Shown: positions 22,983 to 32,121 of the stretch, piece after piece
Layout of the letters: each line of letters begins with the position of its first letter
How positions within the stretch are numbered: position 1 is the first letter of the stretch
Assembly (NCBI GenBank): GCA_964548275.1
Contig: CAZJQI010000049.1
Coordinates: 1 to 33,209, forward strand
DNA from: JAUVUV01 sp964548275
Lineage (GTDB): Bacteria; Gemmatimonadota; Glassbacteria; GWA2-58-10
Reading direction: 5' to 3'
DNA length: 33,209 nt
The notes under the pieces: generated by a model
Told to the model about the DNA's origin: nothing
The model's database searches: none
The model's input: the letters and a program-made list of their open reading frames with translations, nothing else
Program-made: the position numbers and the translations under genes

Positions 22983-25487
22983 TCAGTTCTTGGAAGCTTT
23001 GGCTTTCTCTTTCGCTGGCTTCTTTTCGGCTACTTTGAATTCAAGCCCGTCACCTTTGGCAGAGACCTGAATCTTTTCTCCGGGCTTGAACTCGTTATTG
23101 AGGAATTTCTCCGAAAGAGAATCTTCGAGATACCGCTGTACTGCACGTTTCAGCGGGCGAGCCCCGTACTCCTGGCTGTATCCTTTCTCGGCCAGAAACT
23201 TCTTGGCCGACTTGTCGAGTTCGATCGAATAGTTCTTTTCCTCAAGCCGCGGCTGAAGTTCGGCAACAAAAATGTCCACGATCTCTATGATGTCATTCAG
23301 CGAAAGCGGATGGAAAACGATCGTTTCATCCACACGGTTGATAAATTCGGGATTGAACACCTTGTTCACTTCGCCTTTGATCTTTCCGGCAAGGCGCTCG
23401 TAATCGGATTCCAGATCATCCCTTTTGTGGAAACCCATCGAACCGCCCTTGATTTCCCGCGCTCCGATATTGCTTGTCATGATAACCACAGTGTTCTTGA
23501 AATTAATCTTACGCCCATAGTTATCAGTCAGGGTGCCATCATCAAGAATCTGCAGCAGGATGTTGAAAATTTCCGGGTGTGCCTTCTCGATTTCATCGAA
23601 CAGAACCACCGAATAGGGTTTCTGGCGGACCTCCTTGGTGAGCGAACCGCTGTCCTCGTATCCTACATATCCCGGAGGTGCTCCGAGAAGACGGGAAACG
23701 GAGAACTTCTCCATGTACTCTGACATATCGACCTGGATCAGCGCATTCCTATCAGCGAACAGAAACTCGGCCAGCACCCGTGCGAGTTCGGTTTTCCCCA
23801 CACCGGTGGGCCCGCAGAAAATGAACGATCCGATTGGCCGCTTGGGGTCTTTAAGACCGGCACGCGCTCTTCGGATAGCCCGGCTTATTACCCCCACAGC
23901 CTCGTCCTGGCCCACAATCCGCTTGCGCAGTACTTCTTCCATCTTGAGCAGGCGTGCGGTTTCGTTCTCGCTCAGCCGCACCACAGGAATCCCGGTCCAG
24001 CGCGATACGATATAGGCCACGTCCTCCTCCTCCAGGACCACCGAATACTGGCCTTTCCCGTCTTTCTTGTCCGTCACCTTTTCGATTTTGTTGCGTAACT
24101 CGTGCTCACTATCCCGCAGCTTGGCCGCGGATTCGTATTCCTGATCGTTTATCGCCTTCTCTTTCTTGCGGATTACTTTTTTGAGTTCCTCCTCGAGCTT
24201 TATCACCTCTTTCGGTGGAGCCTGTGAGGCCAGGCTTTTGCGCGCCGCGGCCTCATCCACCACGTCGATTGCCTTATCAGGGAGAAAACGGTCAGTAATG
24301 TAACGCTCACTGAGCTTAACCGCGGCCTCCATTGCTTTCGACCCAATTGTGATCTTATGGTGTTTTTCGTAGCTTTCACGCAGGCCCTCCATGATCTTAA
24401 TCGTCTCCTCGATTGTCGGAGGATCGACCATCACGGTCTGAAAGCGCCGCTCGAAAGCGCCGTCCTTCTCGATATACTTGCGGTATTCGTTAAGGGTGGT
24501 GGCACCGACACACTGAAGCTCACCCCTGGCGAGTGCTGGTTTGAGCATGTTGGAAGCATCTATTGCGCCCTCGGCGGCTCCTGCGCCGATCAGGGTGTGG
24601 AGTTCATCGATAAACAGGACCACATTCTTGTTTTTCTGAATCTCATTGATCACGCCCTTGAGCCGTTCCTCGAACTGCCCGCGATACTTGGTGCCGGCGA
24701 TTATCGCCGCCATGTCCAGGGCAAGAACCCGATAGTCCCGCAGGCTTGGCGGCACATTGTCCTGAACGATTCGCTGGGCGAGCCCCTCGACAATTGCTGT
24801 TTTCCCTACTCCGGGCTCCCCGATCAGAACCGGGTTGTTTTTCTTGCGCCGGGAGAGAATCTCGATCACACGCTCGATCTCGTTCTCTCTGCCGATTGTC
24901 GGGTCAAGCTTATCCTCGCGCGCCAGTTCGGTCAGGTCGCGGCAGAAATGATCCAGCGCAGGGGTCTTGGTTTTCTTGCCGACTTTGGACTCGGTTTCGC
25001 CGGGGGAGGCGCCACCGGGTTCGGAACCGCTCTCGCTGGATTCGAAACTCTCTCCGCCGAGAAGTTTCAGCGTTTCCTGGCGCACTACCTCGGCATTCAC
25101 ACCTAATGAGCTGAGAACCTTGGCGGCCATTCCACTGTCCTCGCGCAAAAGCCCGAGAAGCAAGTGCTCGGTGCCAACATAGCTGTGTTTCATTGCGCGT
25201 GCCTCTTCTATTGCGTACTCAAGCACTCTTTTGGCCACCGAGGTATAGGGAACATCCCCGATAGTTAGCGTACTCCCGCCCGGCTTGACCATTTCCTCGA
25301 CCTTTATCCGGATGGTCTCCAGGTCGAGTCCGATCTGGTTGAGCACCGCTGCTGCAACTCCCTCGCCCTCCCTGATCAGGCCGAGCAGGATATGCTCGCT
25401 TCCGATATAATCATGATGTAGCCGTCCAGCCTCATCGCGAGCCAGGGAAAGCACCTTTCTCACTCTTTCGGTGAATTTGTTGTTCAT
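22983..25487 (-). CDS. clpC: ATP-dependent Clp protease ATPase subunit ClpC
   Basis: This 834-residue AAA+ unfoldase has two Clp-N repeats (1-145), AAA domain 1 with Walker A GEPGVGKT (223-230) and Walker B LFIDE, and a UVR-containing middle region (about 425-470, EYESAAKLRD). AAA domain 2 follows with GPTGVGKT (559-566). MGF at 685-687 fits the ClpP-docking tripeptide, so it should feed a ClpP peptidase, which is not in this window. The middle domain is the known docking site for adaptors of the McsB/MecA type. It lies 20 bases after mcsB, which marks arginine-phosphorylated proteins for ClpC in Bacillota. The lysine-rich C-terminal tail (KPAKEKAKASKN) is extra. Confidence 0.96.
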   Translation of the reverse strand: MNNKFTERVRKVLSLARDEAGRLHHDYIGSEHILLGLIREGEGVAAAVLNQIGLDLETIRIKVEEMVKPGGSTLTIGDVPYTSVAKRVLEYAIEEARAMKHSYVGTEHLLLGLLREDSGMAAKVLSSLGVNAEVVRQETLKLLGGESFESSESGSEPGGASPGETESKVGKKTKTPALDHFCRDLTELAREDKLDPTIGRENEIERVIEILSRRKKNNPVLIGEPGVGKTAIVEGLAQRIVQDNVPPSLRDYRVLALDMAAIIAGTKYRGQFEERLKGVINEIQKNKNVVLFIDELHTLIGAGAAEGAIDASNMLKPALARGELQCVGATTLNEYRKYIEKDGAFERRFQTVMVDPPTIEETIKIMEGLRESYEKHHKITIGSKAMEAAVKLSERYITDRFLPDKAIDVVDEAAARKSLASQAPPKEVIKLEEELKKVIRKKEKAINDQEYESAAKLRDSEHELRNKIEKVTDKKDGKGQYSVVLEEEDVAYIVSRWTGIPVVRLSENETARLLKMEEVLRKRIVGQDEAVGVISRAIRRARAGLKDPKRPIGSFIFCGPTGVGKTELARVLAEFLFADRNALIQVDMSEYMEKFSVSRLLGAPPGYVGYEDSGSLTKEVRQKPYSVVLFDEIEKAHPEIFNILLQILDDGTLTDNYGRKINFKNTVVIMTSNIGAREIKGGSMGFHKRDDLESDYERLAGKIKGEVNKVFNPEFINRVDETIVFHPLSLNDIIEIVDIFVAELQPRLEEKNYSIELDKSAKKFLAEKGYSQEYGARPLKRAVQRYLEDSLSEKFLNNEFKPGEKIQVSAKGDGLEFKVAEKKPAKEKAKASKN

Positions 25488-25507
25488 TTTAAACCTCTAT
25501 GTTTTAA

Positions 25508-26557
25508 TCAGTTATTTTCGAAAAACGAACGAATAACCATTGCCCTGTTGATATCTTTCTCAGTAGAATTCAGACTCTTTCCTGCGGCCACCTCCAAATG
25601 TGCATCCTGCGAATAGATAAGCATCCGATTTATATTTGATACACTAAGTCTTTTTATAAGTTTCATACTCGCCCCGAGTCTCACCGCACTCAACAGATTC
25701 ATAACCTCCTCGCTGGTGATTGTTCTGGCGTGCTCCAGGATTCCATAGGCTCGCCAAACCTTATCCTGTATGTAATGCCCGGCGTCCTTGAACAGGATCG
25801 CCCGGGCGTTTTTTTCGTGTTCGATCAACTGGTCAGTTATCCGAGCGAGGTGTTCAATAAGCTCATTTTCGCTTTTGCCGATTGTAATCTGATTGGAAAT
25901 CTGAAAAAAGTTTCCCAGCACCTCGCTCCCCTCGCCGTAGATACCCCGGAAAGTGAGGCCGATCTGGGAAATCCCGCGCAGGACTTTCTGGATTTCCTTT
26001 GTCAGTACCAATCCCGGCAGATGTATCAGGACCGAGGCCCTTAACCCGGTACCCGTGTTGGTCGGGCAGGCGGTCAGGTAACCGAACTTTGGATGAAACT
26101 CATACTCCAGATTACCGCCGATTATATTTTCGAGTTTTTCGGTTTCTCTCCAGCAACTTTCCAGGTTGAAACCGGAGAAGATACTCTGGATCCGGAGATG
26201 GTCCTCTTCGTTAATCATCATCGATATCTGCCCGGATCGGTCAATCACCACTGCGGCAGCCTTTCGCCGGGAGAGAAGGTCTTTGGAGATAAGATGCTCC
26301 TCCAGAAGGTAATTGCATTCATACGGAGTCAGCCTCTTGAGGTCGATCTGGGTCATCGAGGGGAGAATCTTTTCCCTCTCCAGTACTTTCAATACCTCCT
26401 CCCGAATCTGCTGCTCGTCCTCGGAGCGGATTTTAGAGGAAAAAGGATAGCCTTTAAGGTTACGGGCCAGACGGATTCTGGAACTCAGGATCACATCGGC
26501 ATGTTCCCCGCTGCCTTCGAGCCATCCCGGCACATTATCTTTGATCGGCAAAGCCAT
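25508..26557 (-). CDS. mcsB: Protein-arginine kinase McsB
   Basis: This 349-residue protein is a phosphagen-kinase relative that phosphorylates arginine side chains. It shows VILSSRIRLARNL (22-34), an NEED box (116-119) and the active-site CPTNTGTGLRASVLIHLP (C164). In Bacillota phospho-arginine marks misfolded proteins for ClpC-ClpP. I chose the ATG at 26557, with an AGGG-type ribosome-binding site and the family's usual start. A GTG at 26614 overlapping the mcsA stop (GTGA) would add 19 residues. The close spacing mcsA-mcsB-clpC argues for one functional unit. Confidence 0.95.
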   Translation of the reverse strand: MALPIKDNVPGWLEGSGEHADVILSSRIRLARNLKGYPFSSKIRSEDEQQIREEVLKVLEREKILPSMTQIDLKRLTPYECNYLLEEHLISKDLLSRRKAAAVVIDRSGQISMMINEEDHLRIQSIFSGFNLESCWRETEKLENIIGGNLEYEFHPKFGYLTACPTNTGTGLRASVLIHLPGLVLTKEIQKVLRGISQIGLTFRGIYGEGSEVLGNFFQISNQITIGKSENELIEHLARITDQLIEHEKNARAILFKDAGHYIQDKVWRAYGILEHARTITSEEVMNLLSAVRLGASMKLIKRLSVSNINRMLIYSQDAHLEVAAGKSLNSTEKDINRAMVIRSFFENN

Positions 26558-26610
26558 TAAATTTTCCCTCGATCCGGATTTTTTACCCCAGGGAAAATAC
26601 CATTGGGAAA

Positions 26611-27132
26611 TCACTTCGACACTTCGAGACGCTTTTCGATAGAGATGATTTCATCGCGCAGACGAGCCGCTTTTTCGTAGTCTTCCTTTTTGACTGCGTC
26701 ACTGAGTTTTTTCTTCAATTTACGGATCGTGACCTGGTCGTTGTAAACCCGATCATCCAGTTTGCTCGTGCGCCTGCCTACATGGAACGAGCTTGCCTGA
26801 ATTCTTCGCAACAGAACGTCAATCTGGTTTTCAAAGGTGAAATAGCATTGCCCGCAACCCAGGCGGCCGTTAGCTTTTATATCGTCGAGCGTGCTATGGC
26901 AGGCCGGACATTTATCGTTGTCATCGGGTCCTTTGCTTTGCAACAGCTCGCTGAGCACCTCGCTTTTAGCATCCGGAGTAAAAGCCGGCTGCTGCTTACT
27001 GTCAAACTTGGCCGCTTTCATCCCGAATTTCTCGGCGCATTCCTGGCAAAGGTTATAACTGACAACCTTGCCATCTTTCACCTGTGTAAAGTGTATGGTG
27101 GCATCATTTTTTTTGCAATTTTCACATTTCAT
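26611..27132 (-). CDS. mcsA: McsA, zinc-binding activator of McsB
   Basis: This 173-residue protein has four CxxC pairs (3/6, 29/32, 75/78, 93/96), which fit two zinc sites, and a C-terminal UVR motif (about 138-172, DYEKAARLRDEI) able to bind ClpC or McsB. McsA activates the arginine kinase in Bacillota. The ATG at 27132 is preceded by AAAGGA at about 9 bases; an upstream ATG at 27171 gives an unlikely extension. No ctsR repressor gene is present beside it, unlike the Bacillota operon. Confidence 0.93.
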   Translation of the reverse strand: MKCENCKKNDATIHFTQVKDGKVVSYNLCQECAEKFGMKAAKFDSKQQPAFTPDAKSEVLSELLQSKGPDDNDKCPACHSTLDDIKANGRLGCGQCYFTFENQIDVLLRRIQASSFHVGRRTSKLDDRVYNDQVTIRKLKKKLSDAVKKEDYEKAARLRDEIISIEKRLEVSK

Positions 27133-27193
27133 AACAGGCCATCCTTTCACCGAACGCCACCGGTTAAACAACCCTCTTCACAGAACTGCATAT

Positions 27194-27877
27194 TCAACGT
27201 AAAAACCTCAACCTGCCCTCTTCAAGCAAATAGGATCTGGCTGTCAAGGCAGCCAGAGATTCATCATGGGTTACAAGGATAAATCCCATCCTGCGCTTTT
27301 TCAGACCTTCGAACAGCAGATCAATCACCATTCTTTCGTTTCCGCTGTCCAGGTTGCCTGTAGGTTCATCGGCCAGAATGAAATCCGGTCCGTGCACCAG
27401 GGCCCTTGCCACGGCCACCCTTTGCTGCTCGCCGCCGGAAAGCTGGGCCGGTCTGTGGTGCACCCTGTCTGCCAAACCGACTTCCGCCAGAATGGCAGAT
27501 GCCACCTCGCTCGCCTCCTCGGGCAGCATGTTTCTGATCCTCAGCGGCATGCTGACATTTTCCAGGGCAGAGAACTCGGCAAGCAGGTAATGAAACTGGA
27601 AGATGAATCCCAGCTTACGGTTGCGGAAGTAACTTCTATTCCTGTCATCGATGTTGAAAATCGAGCGGCCGTCAAGCTCCACCCCTCCTGAGGTTGGTTT
27701 CTCAAGCGCTCCCAGGATATGCAGCAGAGTACTTTTGCCTGCGCCGCTTTGGCCGACTATCGAGACCGACTCTCCCAGCTCGACTTTCAGGTCTATGCCG
27801 CGAAGCACATGCAGCTTGGTATCTCCGCTGGGAAACTCTTTATGTATCTCTTTCGCCGCCAGGTAACCGTTATTCAT
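27194..27877 (-). CDS. lolD: Lipoprotein-releasing ABC transporter ATPase
   Basis: This 227-residue ABC ATPase has Walker A GQSGAGKS (42-49), signature LSGGE (146-150) and Walker B ILADE (167-171), with the MacB/LolD-type FQFHYLLAEFSALENV segment. With the permease encoded just before it, it extracts lipoproteins from the inner membrane toward the outer membrane. The ATG at 27877 overlaps the lolC stop by 8 bases (ATGAATAA), the usual coupling; a longer start at 27940 lies wholly inside lolC and is unlikely. Confidence 0.93.
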   Translation of the reverse strand: MNNGYLAAKEIHKEFPSGDTKLHVLRGIDLKVELGESVSIVGQSGAGKSTLLHILGALEKPTSGGVELDGRSIFNIDDRNRSYFRNRKLGFIFQFHYLLAEFSALENVSMPLRIRNMLPEEASEVASAILAEVGLADRVHHRPAQLSGGEQQRVAVARALVHGPDFILADEPTGNLDSGNERMVIDLLFEGLKKRRMGFILVTHDESLAALTARSYLLEEGRLRFLR

Positions 27878-29117
27878 AGCGAATCGCTTCCACCGGGGGC
27901 AGCGATGCCGCCCGAAACGCCGGGTATATGGTTGCCGCAAGAGAGATCAGCATGCTGGCTGTGATCACCAGAACAAAATCTTCCACCTTCATGTTCACCG
28001 GGAAGCTTGAAATAAAATAAACGTCTCCGGGAATCGAAATAAGCTGGTATTTATCCAGCAGAGTGGAGACCGCGTACCCGAAAACGGCTCCCAGAAACGT
28101 ACCCAGCGCGCCGATTATCAAACCGTTGAAAACGAATACCAGGCCCACCGCCCGGCTGGTCAGCCCCATCGAGCGCATGATCCCGATCTCTTTATTCTTA
28201 TCCATCACCAACATTGTCAGGTTGCCGACAATGTTTGAAGCGGCTACAAGCACGATCAGTGTCAGAATGACAAACATCACTGCCTTTTCGAGCTTCAGCG
28301 CCTCGAAAAGATTCTTATTGTTGACTATCCAGTCAGTTCCGGTAAATGGATAGCCGCCTAGTTCCTCAACGATTTTTGCCCGCATCCGGCTGGCCTGCTC
28401 GATATCTGTCAGGCGAATCTCAAGATGACTTACGGCATTTTTCATGCCGAAAAAAGACTGGGCCTCTTCAAGAGACATATAAACCAGCCCGGCATCCACC
28501 TCGAAAAGGCCGGTTTCGAAAATCCCGCCCACCCGGAACTTGCGCCAGGGAGCAGAAAGCCCGAAAGGGGTGATTTTCACTCCCCTGGGCGTCCAGACAG
28601 TGATTATATCCCCTACCCCGACACGTAAGATCTGCGCCATATAGCTTCCGATCACTACCCCCGGATAACGGACCTGCTCCTCGCTCTGGGTTGTTTCGAA
28701 AGAAAAAGCACCGCTGTAGATATAGTCTTTTATCCGGGTTATTTTCTGTTCCCGCTGTGGGTCGACCCCGCGAAGCTGGGCTGCGCAGTTGCCCTGGGTC
28801 AGGGAGACCACCATACCCTCGGATTCGATCAGTGGTGCGGCAGAGGCCACACCCGGCATCGCCTCTACTTTTGCTACCAGGGAATCGTACCCCATGATCG
28901 TCTCGCCGTTGTACGGCATTATTTTTACATGGGGCATGCTTCCCAGTATTTTTTCTTTCAGGTCATCGTGAAAACCGTTCAGCACTGCCAGGATAACGAT
29001 CAGGGTCATCACCCCGAGACACACCCCGCTGATGGCGATCAGGGTGAACAGCGAGATGAATTTCGAGTTCCTGCGTGATAACAGATACCGCCAGCCGATA
29101 AAGAACTCGACCCTCAT
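27870..29117 (-). CDS. lolC: Lipoprotein-releasing system permease (LolC/LolE family)
   Basis: This 415-residue membrane protein has a first helix at about 20-45, a large periplasmic domain (about 50-265), and three C-terminal helices (about 270-300, 315-350, 375-400) of the FtsX type. The start FFIGWRYLLSRRNSKFISLFT is characteristic of LolC/LolE. Only one permease gene is present, so it probably works as a homodimer as in organisms with a single LolC/E-type (LolF) protein. It lies 5 bases after lysS, with a weak ribosome-binding site, and overlaps lolD. Confidence 0.93.
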   Translation of the reverse strand: MRVEFFIGWRYLLSRRNSKFISLFTLIAISGVCLGVMTLIVILAVLNGFHDDLKEKILGSMPHVKIMPYNGETIMGYDSLVAKVEAMPGVASAAPLIESEGMVVSLTQGNCAAQLRGVDPQREQKITRIKDYIYSGAFSFETTQSEEQVRYPGVVIGSYMAQILRVGVGDIITVWTPRGVKITPFGLSAPWRKFRVGGIFETGLFEVDAGLVYMSLEEAQSFFGMKNAVSHLEIRLTDIEQASRMRAKIVEELGGYPFTGTDWIVNNKNLFEALKLEKAVMFVILTLIVLVAASNIVGNLTMLVMDKNKEIGIMRSMGLTSRAVGLVFVFNGLIIGALGTFLGAVFGYAVSTLLDKYQLISIPGDVYFISSFPVNMKVEDFVLVITASMLISLAATIYPAFRAASLPPVEAIRYE

Positions 29118-29122
29118 ATGGG

Positions 29123-30667
29123 TTATTCCGGTCTTAATTGGGGAAAAAGTATCACGTCCTTGATCGTATCCGAGCCAGTCACCAGCATGGCCAGTCTGTC
29201 GATCCCGATCCCGACCCCGCCGGTTGGGGGCAGGCCGTACTCCATTGCCCGGAGATAATCCTCATCCATCACCTGGGCCTCCTCGTCGCCTGCGTCCCGA
29301 AGTTTCATCTGGGCTTGGAAACGCTGCCGCTGGTCGAGCGGGTCGTTGAGCTCGCTGAATGCGTTGGCTATCTCCATCCCGCCGATAAGCAGCTCGAAGC
29401 GTTCGACCAGCTCCGGGTTGTCCCGGTGGCGCTTGGCCAGCGGGCTGGTCTCGATCGGGTAATCAGTGACAAATGTCGGGTCGTGTAAATTCGGCTCGAG
29501 CAGTTCCCCGAACAGTTCATCAAGCAGCTTGCCGGCACCCATTGCAGGAGTCACCTCTATTTCGTATTTACGGCAGAGTCCGGCGAGCTGTTCCCTGTCA
29601 AGCGGCAGGGCGATTTCATCACCCGCCGCCTCGCTCAGCAGATCGAGCATGCTGCGGCGCGGCCAGGGTAGTTTCAAATCAATTTTCTTGCCACGCCATT
29701 CCAATTGGCTGTGCTCCTGTCCCAGGCTGCCGGTAATTGCATCGTAAACCAGTTTCTCCACCAGGTCCATCATCTCGTAGTAATCTGCATAAGCCTGGTA
29801 GAATTCCAGCATCGTGAATTCCGGATTGTGGCTGCGGTCGATCCCCTCGTTGCGGAAATCCTTGGAAAACTCATACACCCGGTTGAAGCCTCCCACCACG
29901 AGGCGCTTGAGGTAAAGTTCGTTCGATATCCGAAGATACAGTTTGCGCTCAAGCGCATTGTGGTAGGTTGTAAAAGGCCGGGCAGCGGCCCCGCCGTAAA
30001 TGGGCTGCAAGACAGGAGTTTCGACCTCGAGAAAATCCAGCTCATCCAGAAACGCCCTGATCCGGTTGATCAGCCGCGCCCTGGCCAGGAAAATCTCTCT
30101 GACTTCCGGGTTGACCACCAGGTCCACATAGCGCTGGCGGTAGCGGAATTCCTTGTCCTCCACCTTGTCATAGACCATTTTCTCATTATCGACCACCTTT
30201 TCTTTCACCACCGGCAGAGGACGTACACTCTTGGCGAGCAGTTCGAAAGATTCCACGCCAAGGGTGATCTCGCCGGTCCTGGTCCGGAACAGATAGCCTT
30301 TCACCCCTATTATATCGCCCAGGTCGAGGAGCTTGACCACGTTGTAAGCCTCCTCGCCCAACTGATCCTTACGCAGGTATATCTGAATCTGCCCGCTTCC
30401 GTCATTGATATGCGCGAAAGAAGCCTTGCCCATGCTCCGGAACGACATGATCCTGCCGGCAATGCCGAACCGCCGGCCGTCTTCCGGATTCTCTGGCTCC
30501 CCGAAAAGATCTGCTTTTTTTCTGTTCTCTTGCTCTTCGAAACTGCGTACCAAGTCTTTGTTGTGGTCTGTAACTTTAAACGAGTACGGATAAGGATTGA
30601 CACCCATTTCTTTCAGCTTTTCGAGCTTTTCCAGCCTGACCTGTACCAGTTGATGCTTTTCTTCCAT
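29123..30667 (-). CDS. lysS: Lysine-tRNA ligase, class II
   Basis: This 514-residue enzyme has an N-terminal OB-fold anticodon domain (about 60-150) and a class II catalytic domain. Motif 2 reads FRNEGIDRSHNPEF (271-284) and motif 3 reads GIGIDRLAML near the C-terminus. It attaches lysine to tRNA-Lys. A few extra charged residues (about 155-172) precede RYRQRYVDL compared with E. coli LysS. The ATG at 30667 has GGGAAG about 6 bases upstream. It follows prfB, a pairing seen in many bacteria including E. coli. Confidence 0.96.
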   Translation of the reverse strand: MEEKHQLVQVRLEKLEKLKEMGVNPYPYSFKVTDHNKDLVRSFEEQENRKKADLFGEPENPEDGRRFGIAGRIMSFRSMGKASFAHINDGSGQIQIYLRKDQLGEEAYNVVKLLDLGDIIGVKGYLFRTRTGEITLGVESFELLAKSVRPLPVVKEKVVDNEKMVYDKVEDKEFRYRQRYVDLVVNPEVREIFLARARLINRIRAFLDELDFLEVETPVLQPIYGGAAARPFTTYHNALERKLYLRISNELYLKRLVVGGFNRVYEFSKDFRNEGIDRSHNPEFTMLEFYQAYADYYEMMDLVEKLVYDAITGSLGQEHSQLEWRGKKIDLKLPWPRRSMLDLLSEAAGDEIALPLDREQLAGLCRKYEIEVTPAMGAGKLLDELFGELLEPNLHDPTFVTDYPIETSPLAKRHRDNPELVERFELLIGGMEIANAFSELNDPLDQRQRFQAQMKLRDAGDEEAQVMDEDYLRAMEYGLPPTGGVGIGIDRLAMLVTGSDTIKDVILFPQLRPE

Positions 30668-30753
30668 TATTCTTCCCGTTCCGCTCGTCTGTTTAATTAT
30701 ATAATATTATCGCATATATCCCAAAATGGTTCAAGCTGACAAGACTCAGGCTA

Positions 30754-31870
30754 TCAAATCCCGCCGAACTGTTTGAGATAGCCCAGGATGAAAGGGTCCA
30801 GGTCGCCCTCGATCACCCCCTGGGCGTTCCCGTTCTCGATGCCTGTGCGGTGGTCCTTGACCATCATATAGGGATGAAGGACATAGCTCCTGATCTGGTT
30901 ACCCCAGGCGATTTCTTTTTTTTCGGCTTCCATTGCTTCTTTTTCTGCGCGCTCCTGCTCGATCATACGCTCATAGAGCCGGGCGCGAAGGATTTTCATT
31001 GCATTTTCCTTGTTCCGGTGCTGGCTGCGTTCATTCTGGCACTGCACCACAATACCTGTCGACAGGTGGGTGATACGAACTGCGGAGTCGGTTTTGTTCA
31101 CGTGTTGTCCGCCAGCACCGCTGGAGCGATAGGTGTCGATCCGCAAATCCTTTTGATCTATCTGCAACTCGACATTGTCCTCTATCTCGGGATAGACAAA
31201 AACCGAGGCGAAGGAGGTGTGTCTGCGGCTGTTGGCATCGAACGGGCTGATCCGCACCAGCCTGTGGACTCCTTTTTCGGCTTTCAGGTAACCGAAGGCG
31301 TTCCGGCCCTTGACTTCCAGCGTGGCGCTTTTGATACCCGCCTCATCACCGGGCTGAAGGTCGAGGACCTGGCTTTTGAATCCATGGTTTTCTATCCAGC
31401 GGGAATACATCCGGACAAGCATCTGGGCCCAGTCCTGGCTTTCGGTACCCCCGGCCCCCGGATGAATGGTAAGGATCGCATCCCGGGGGTCATCCTTGCC
31501 GGAGAGCATGTGCAGCATCTCAAGTTCATCGATCTTCCTGGCGATCTGCTCGGCATCCGAGCTCAGGTCTTCCTCCAGCCCATCTTCCTCACCCTCTGCA
31601 AGCAGTGCAAGTTCCTCCAGGTCTTTCAATCTGCCCTCGATCTCCTTCACCGGTTCAGTCCAGCGCTTGAGATCGTTGGCCTGGTCGATAACCTGCCGCG
31701 CCTTTTTCTGGTCATCCCAGAAATCGGGTTTCGCCATCAGCTCTTCCAACTTCTTTATGCGCGCGATCTTGTTTTCGAGGTCAAAGATAACCCCTTAATT
31801 TTTCAAGCCTGTGGCTTAAATCTTTCGCCTGTTCACGTATCCTATCGAGCACTTTTACTCCCTCTCCCAT
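30754..31870 (-). CDS. prfB: Peptide chain release factor 2 (with programmed +1 frameshift)
   Basis: The product is 371 residues made from two frames. The first frame runs from ATG 31870 (AAAGGA about 8 bases upstream) for 29 codons to CTT, followed by an in-frame TGA at 31783-31781. A +1 shift at CTTTGAC gives continuation as DLENKIARIKK and on to the stop at 30754. RF2 recognises UGA and UAA. The specificity motif SPF (residues 208-210) and the catalytic GGQ (253-255) are intact. An in-frame ATG 12 codons further upstream (31906) lacks a ribosome-binding site. It is the first gene of the long minus-strand run. Confidence 0.95.
31780..31796 (-). promoter_or_regulatory. RF2 programmed frameshift element
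   Basis: Minus strand AAGGGG (31796-31791) acts as an internal Shine-Dalgarno just before TTAT and the slippery CTTTGAC. This matches the classical RF2 autoregulation site (E. coli AGGGGGTATCTTTGAC) with only a small change. When RF2 is scarce the ribosome pauses at TGA and shifts +1. Confidence 0.95.
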
Positions 31871-32004
31871 TTTTAAATCCTTTATGGGAAACTTCGGTAA
31901 ATCCATTAAATTCAAAATCGCTTTTGCACAACTATCACGGTTTTTAACCGGAGGATCCATATCCAGGCACAGCTATATTTAAGAAGCTAAGATATTGGCA
32001 TTAT

Positions 32005-32033
32005 AATATATACCCCCTCTCCCCGAATAGCAA
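32005..32033 (-). promoter_or_regulatory. Candidate promoter upstream of prfB
   Basis: On the minus strand TTGCTA (32033-32028), a 17-base spacer, then TATATT (32010-32005), with further TATAAT-like bases overlapping. The -35 box is weak (4 of 6), the -10 matches 5 of 6. It would give a leader of about 130 bases before prfB. Confidence 0.4.
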
Positions 32034-32121
32034 CCAGAAAGCAGTCCTGAGAGAATCGATTTATCTGTCTCGAAAAGCGCTCAGGTTGCCCGGCTGGTCA
32101 GTGAGCAACTTTAGGTGCGGA

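Noticed and set aside
30754..31749. prfB as a 331-residue protein starting at TTG 31749
   Set aside because: The upstream frame, internal Shine-Dalgarno and CTTTGAC show the full-length frameshifted RF2.
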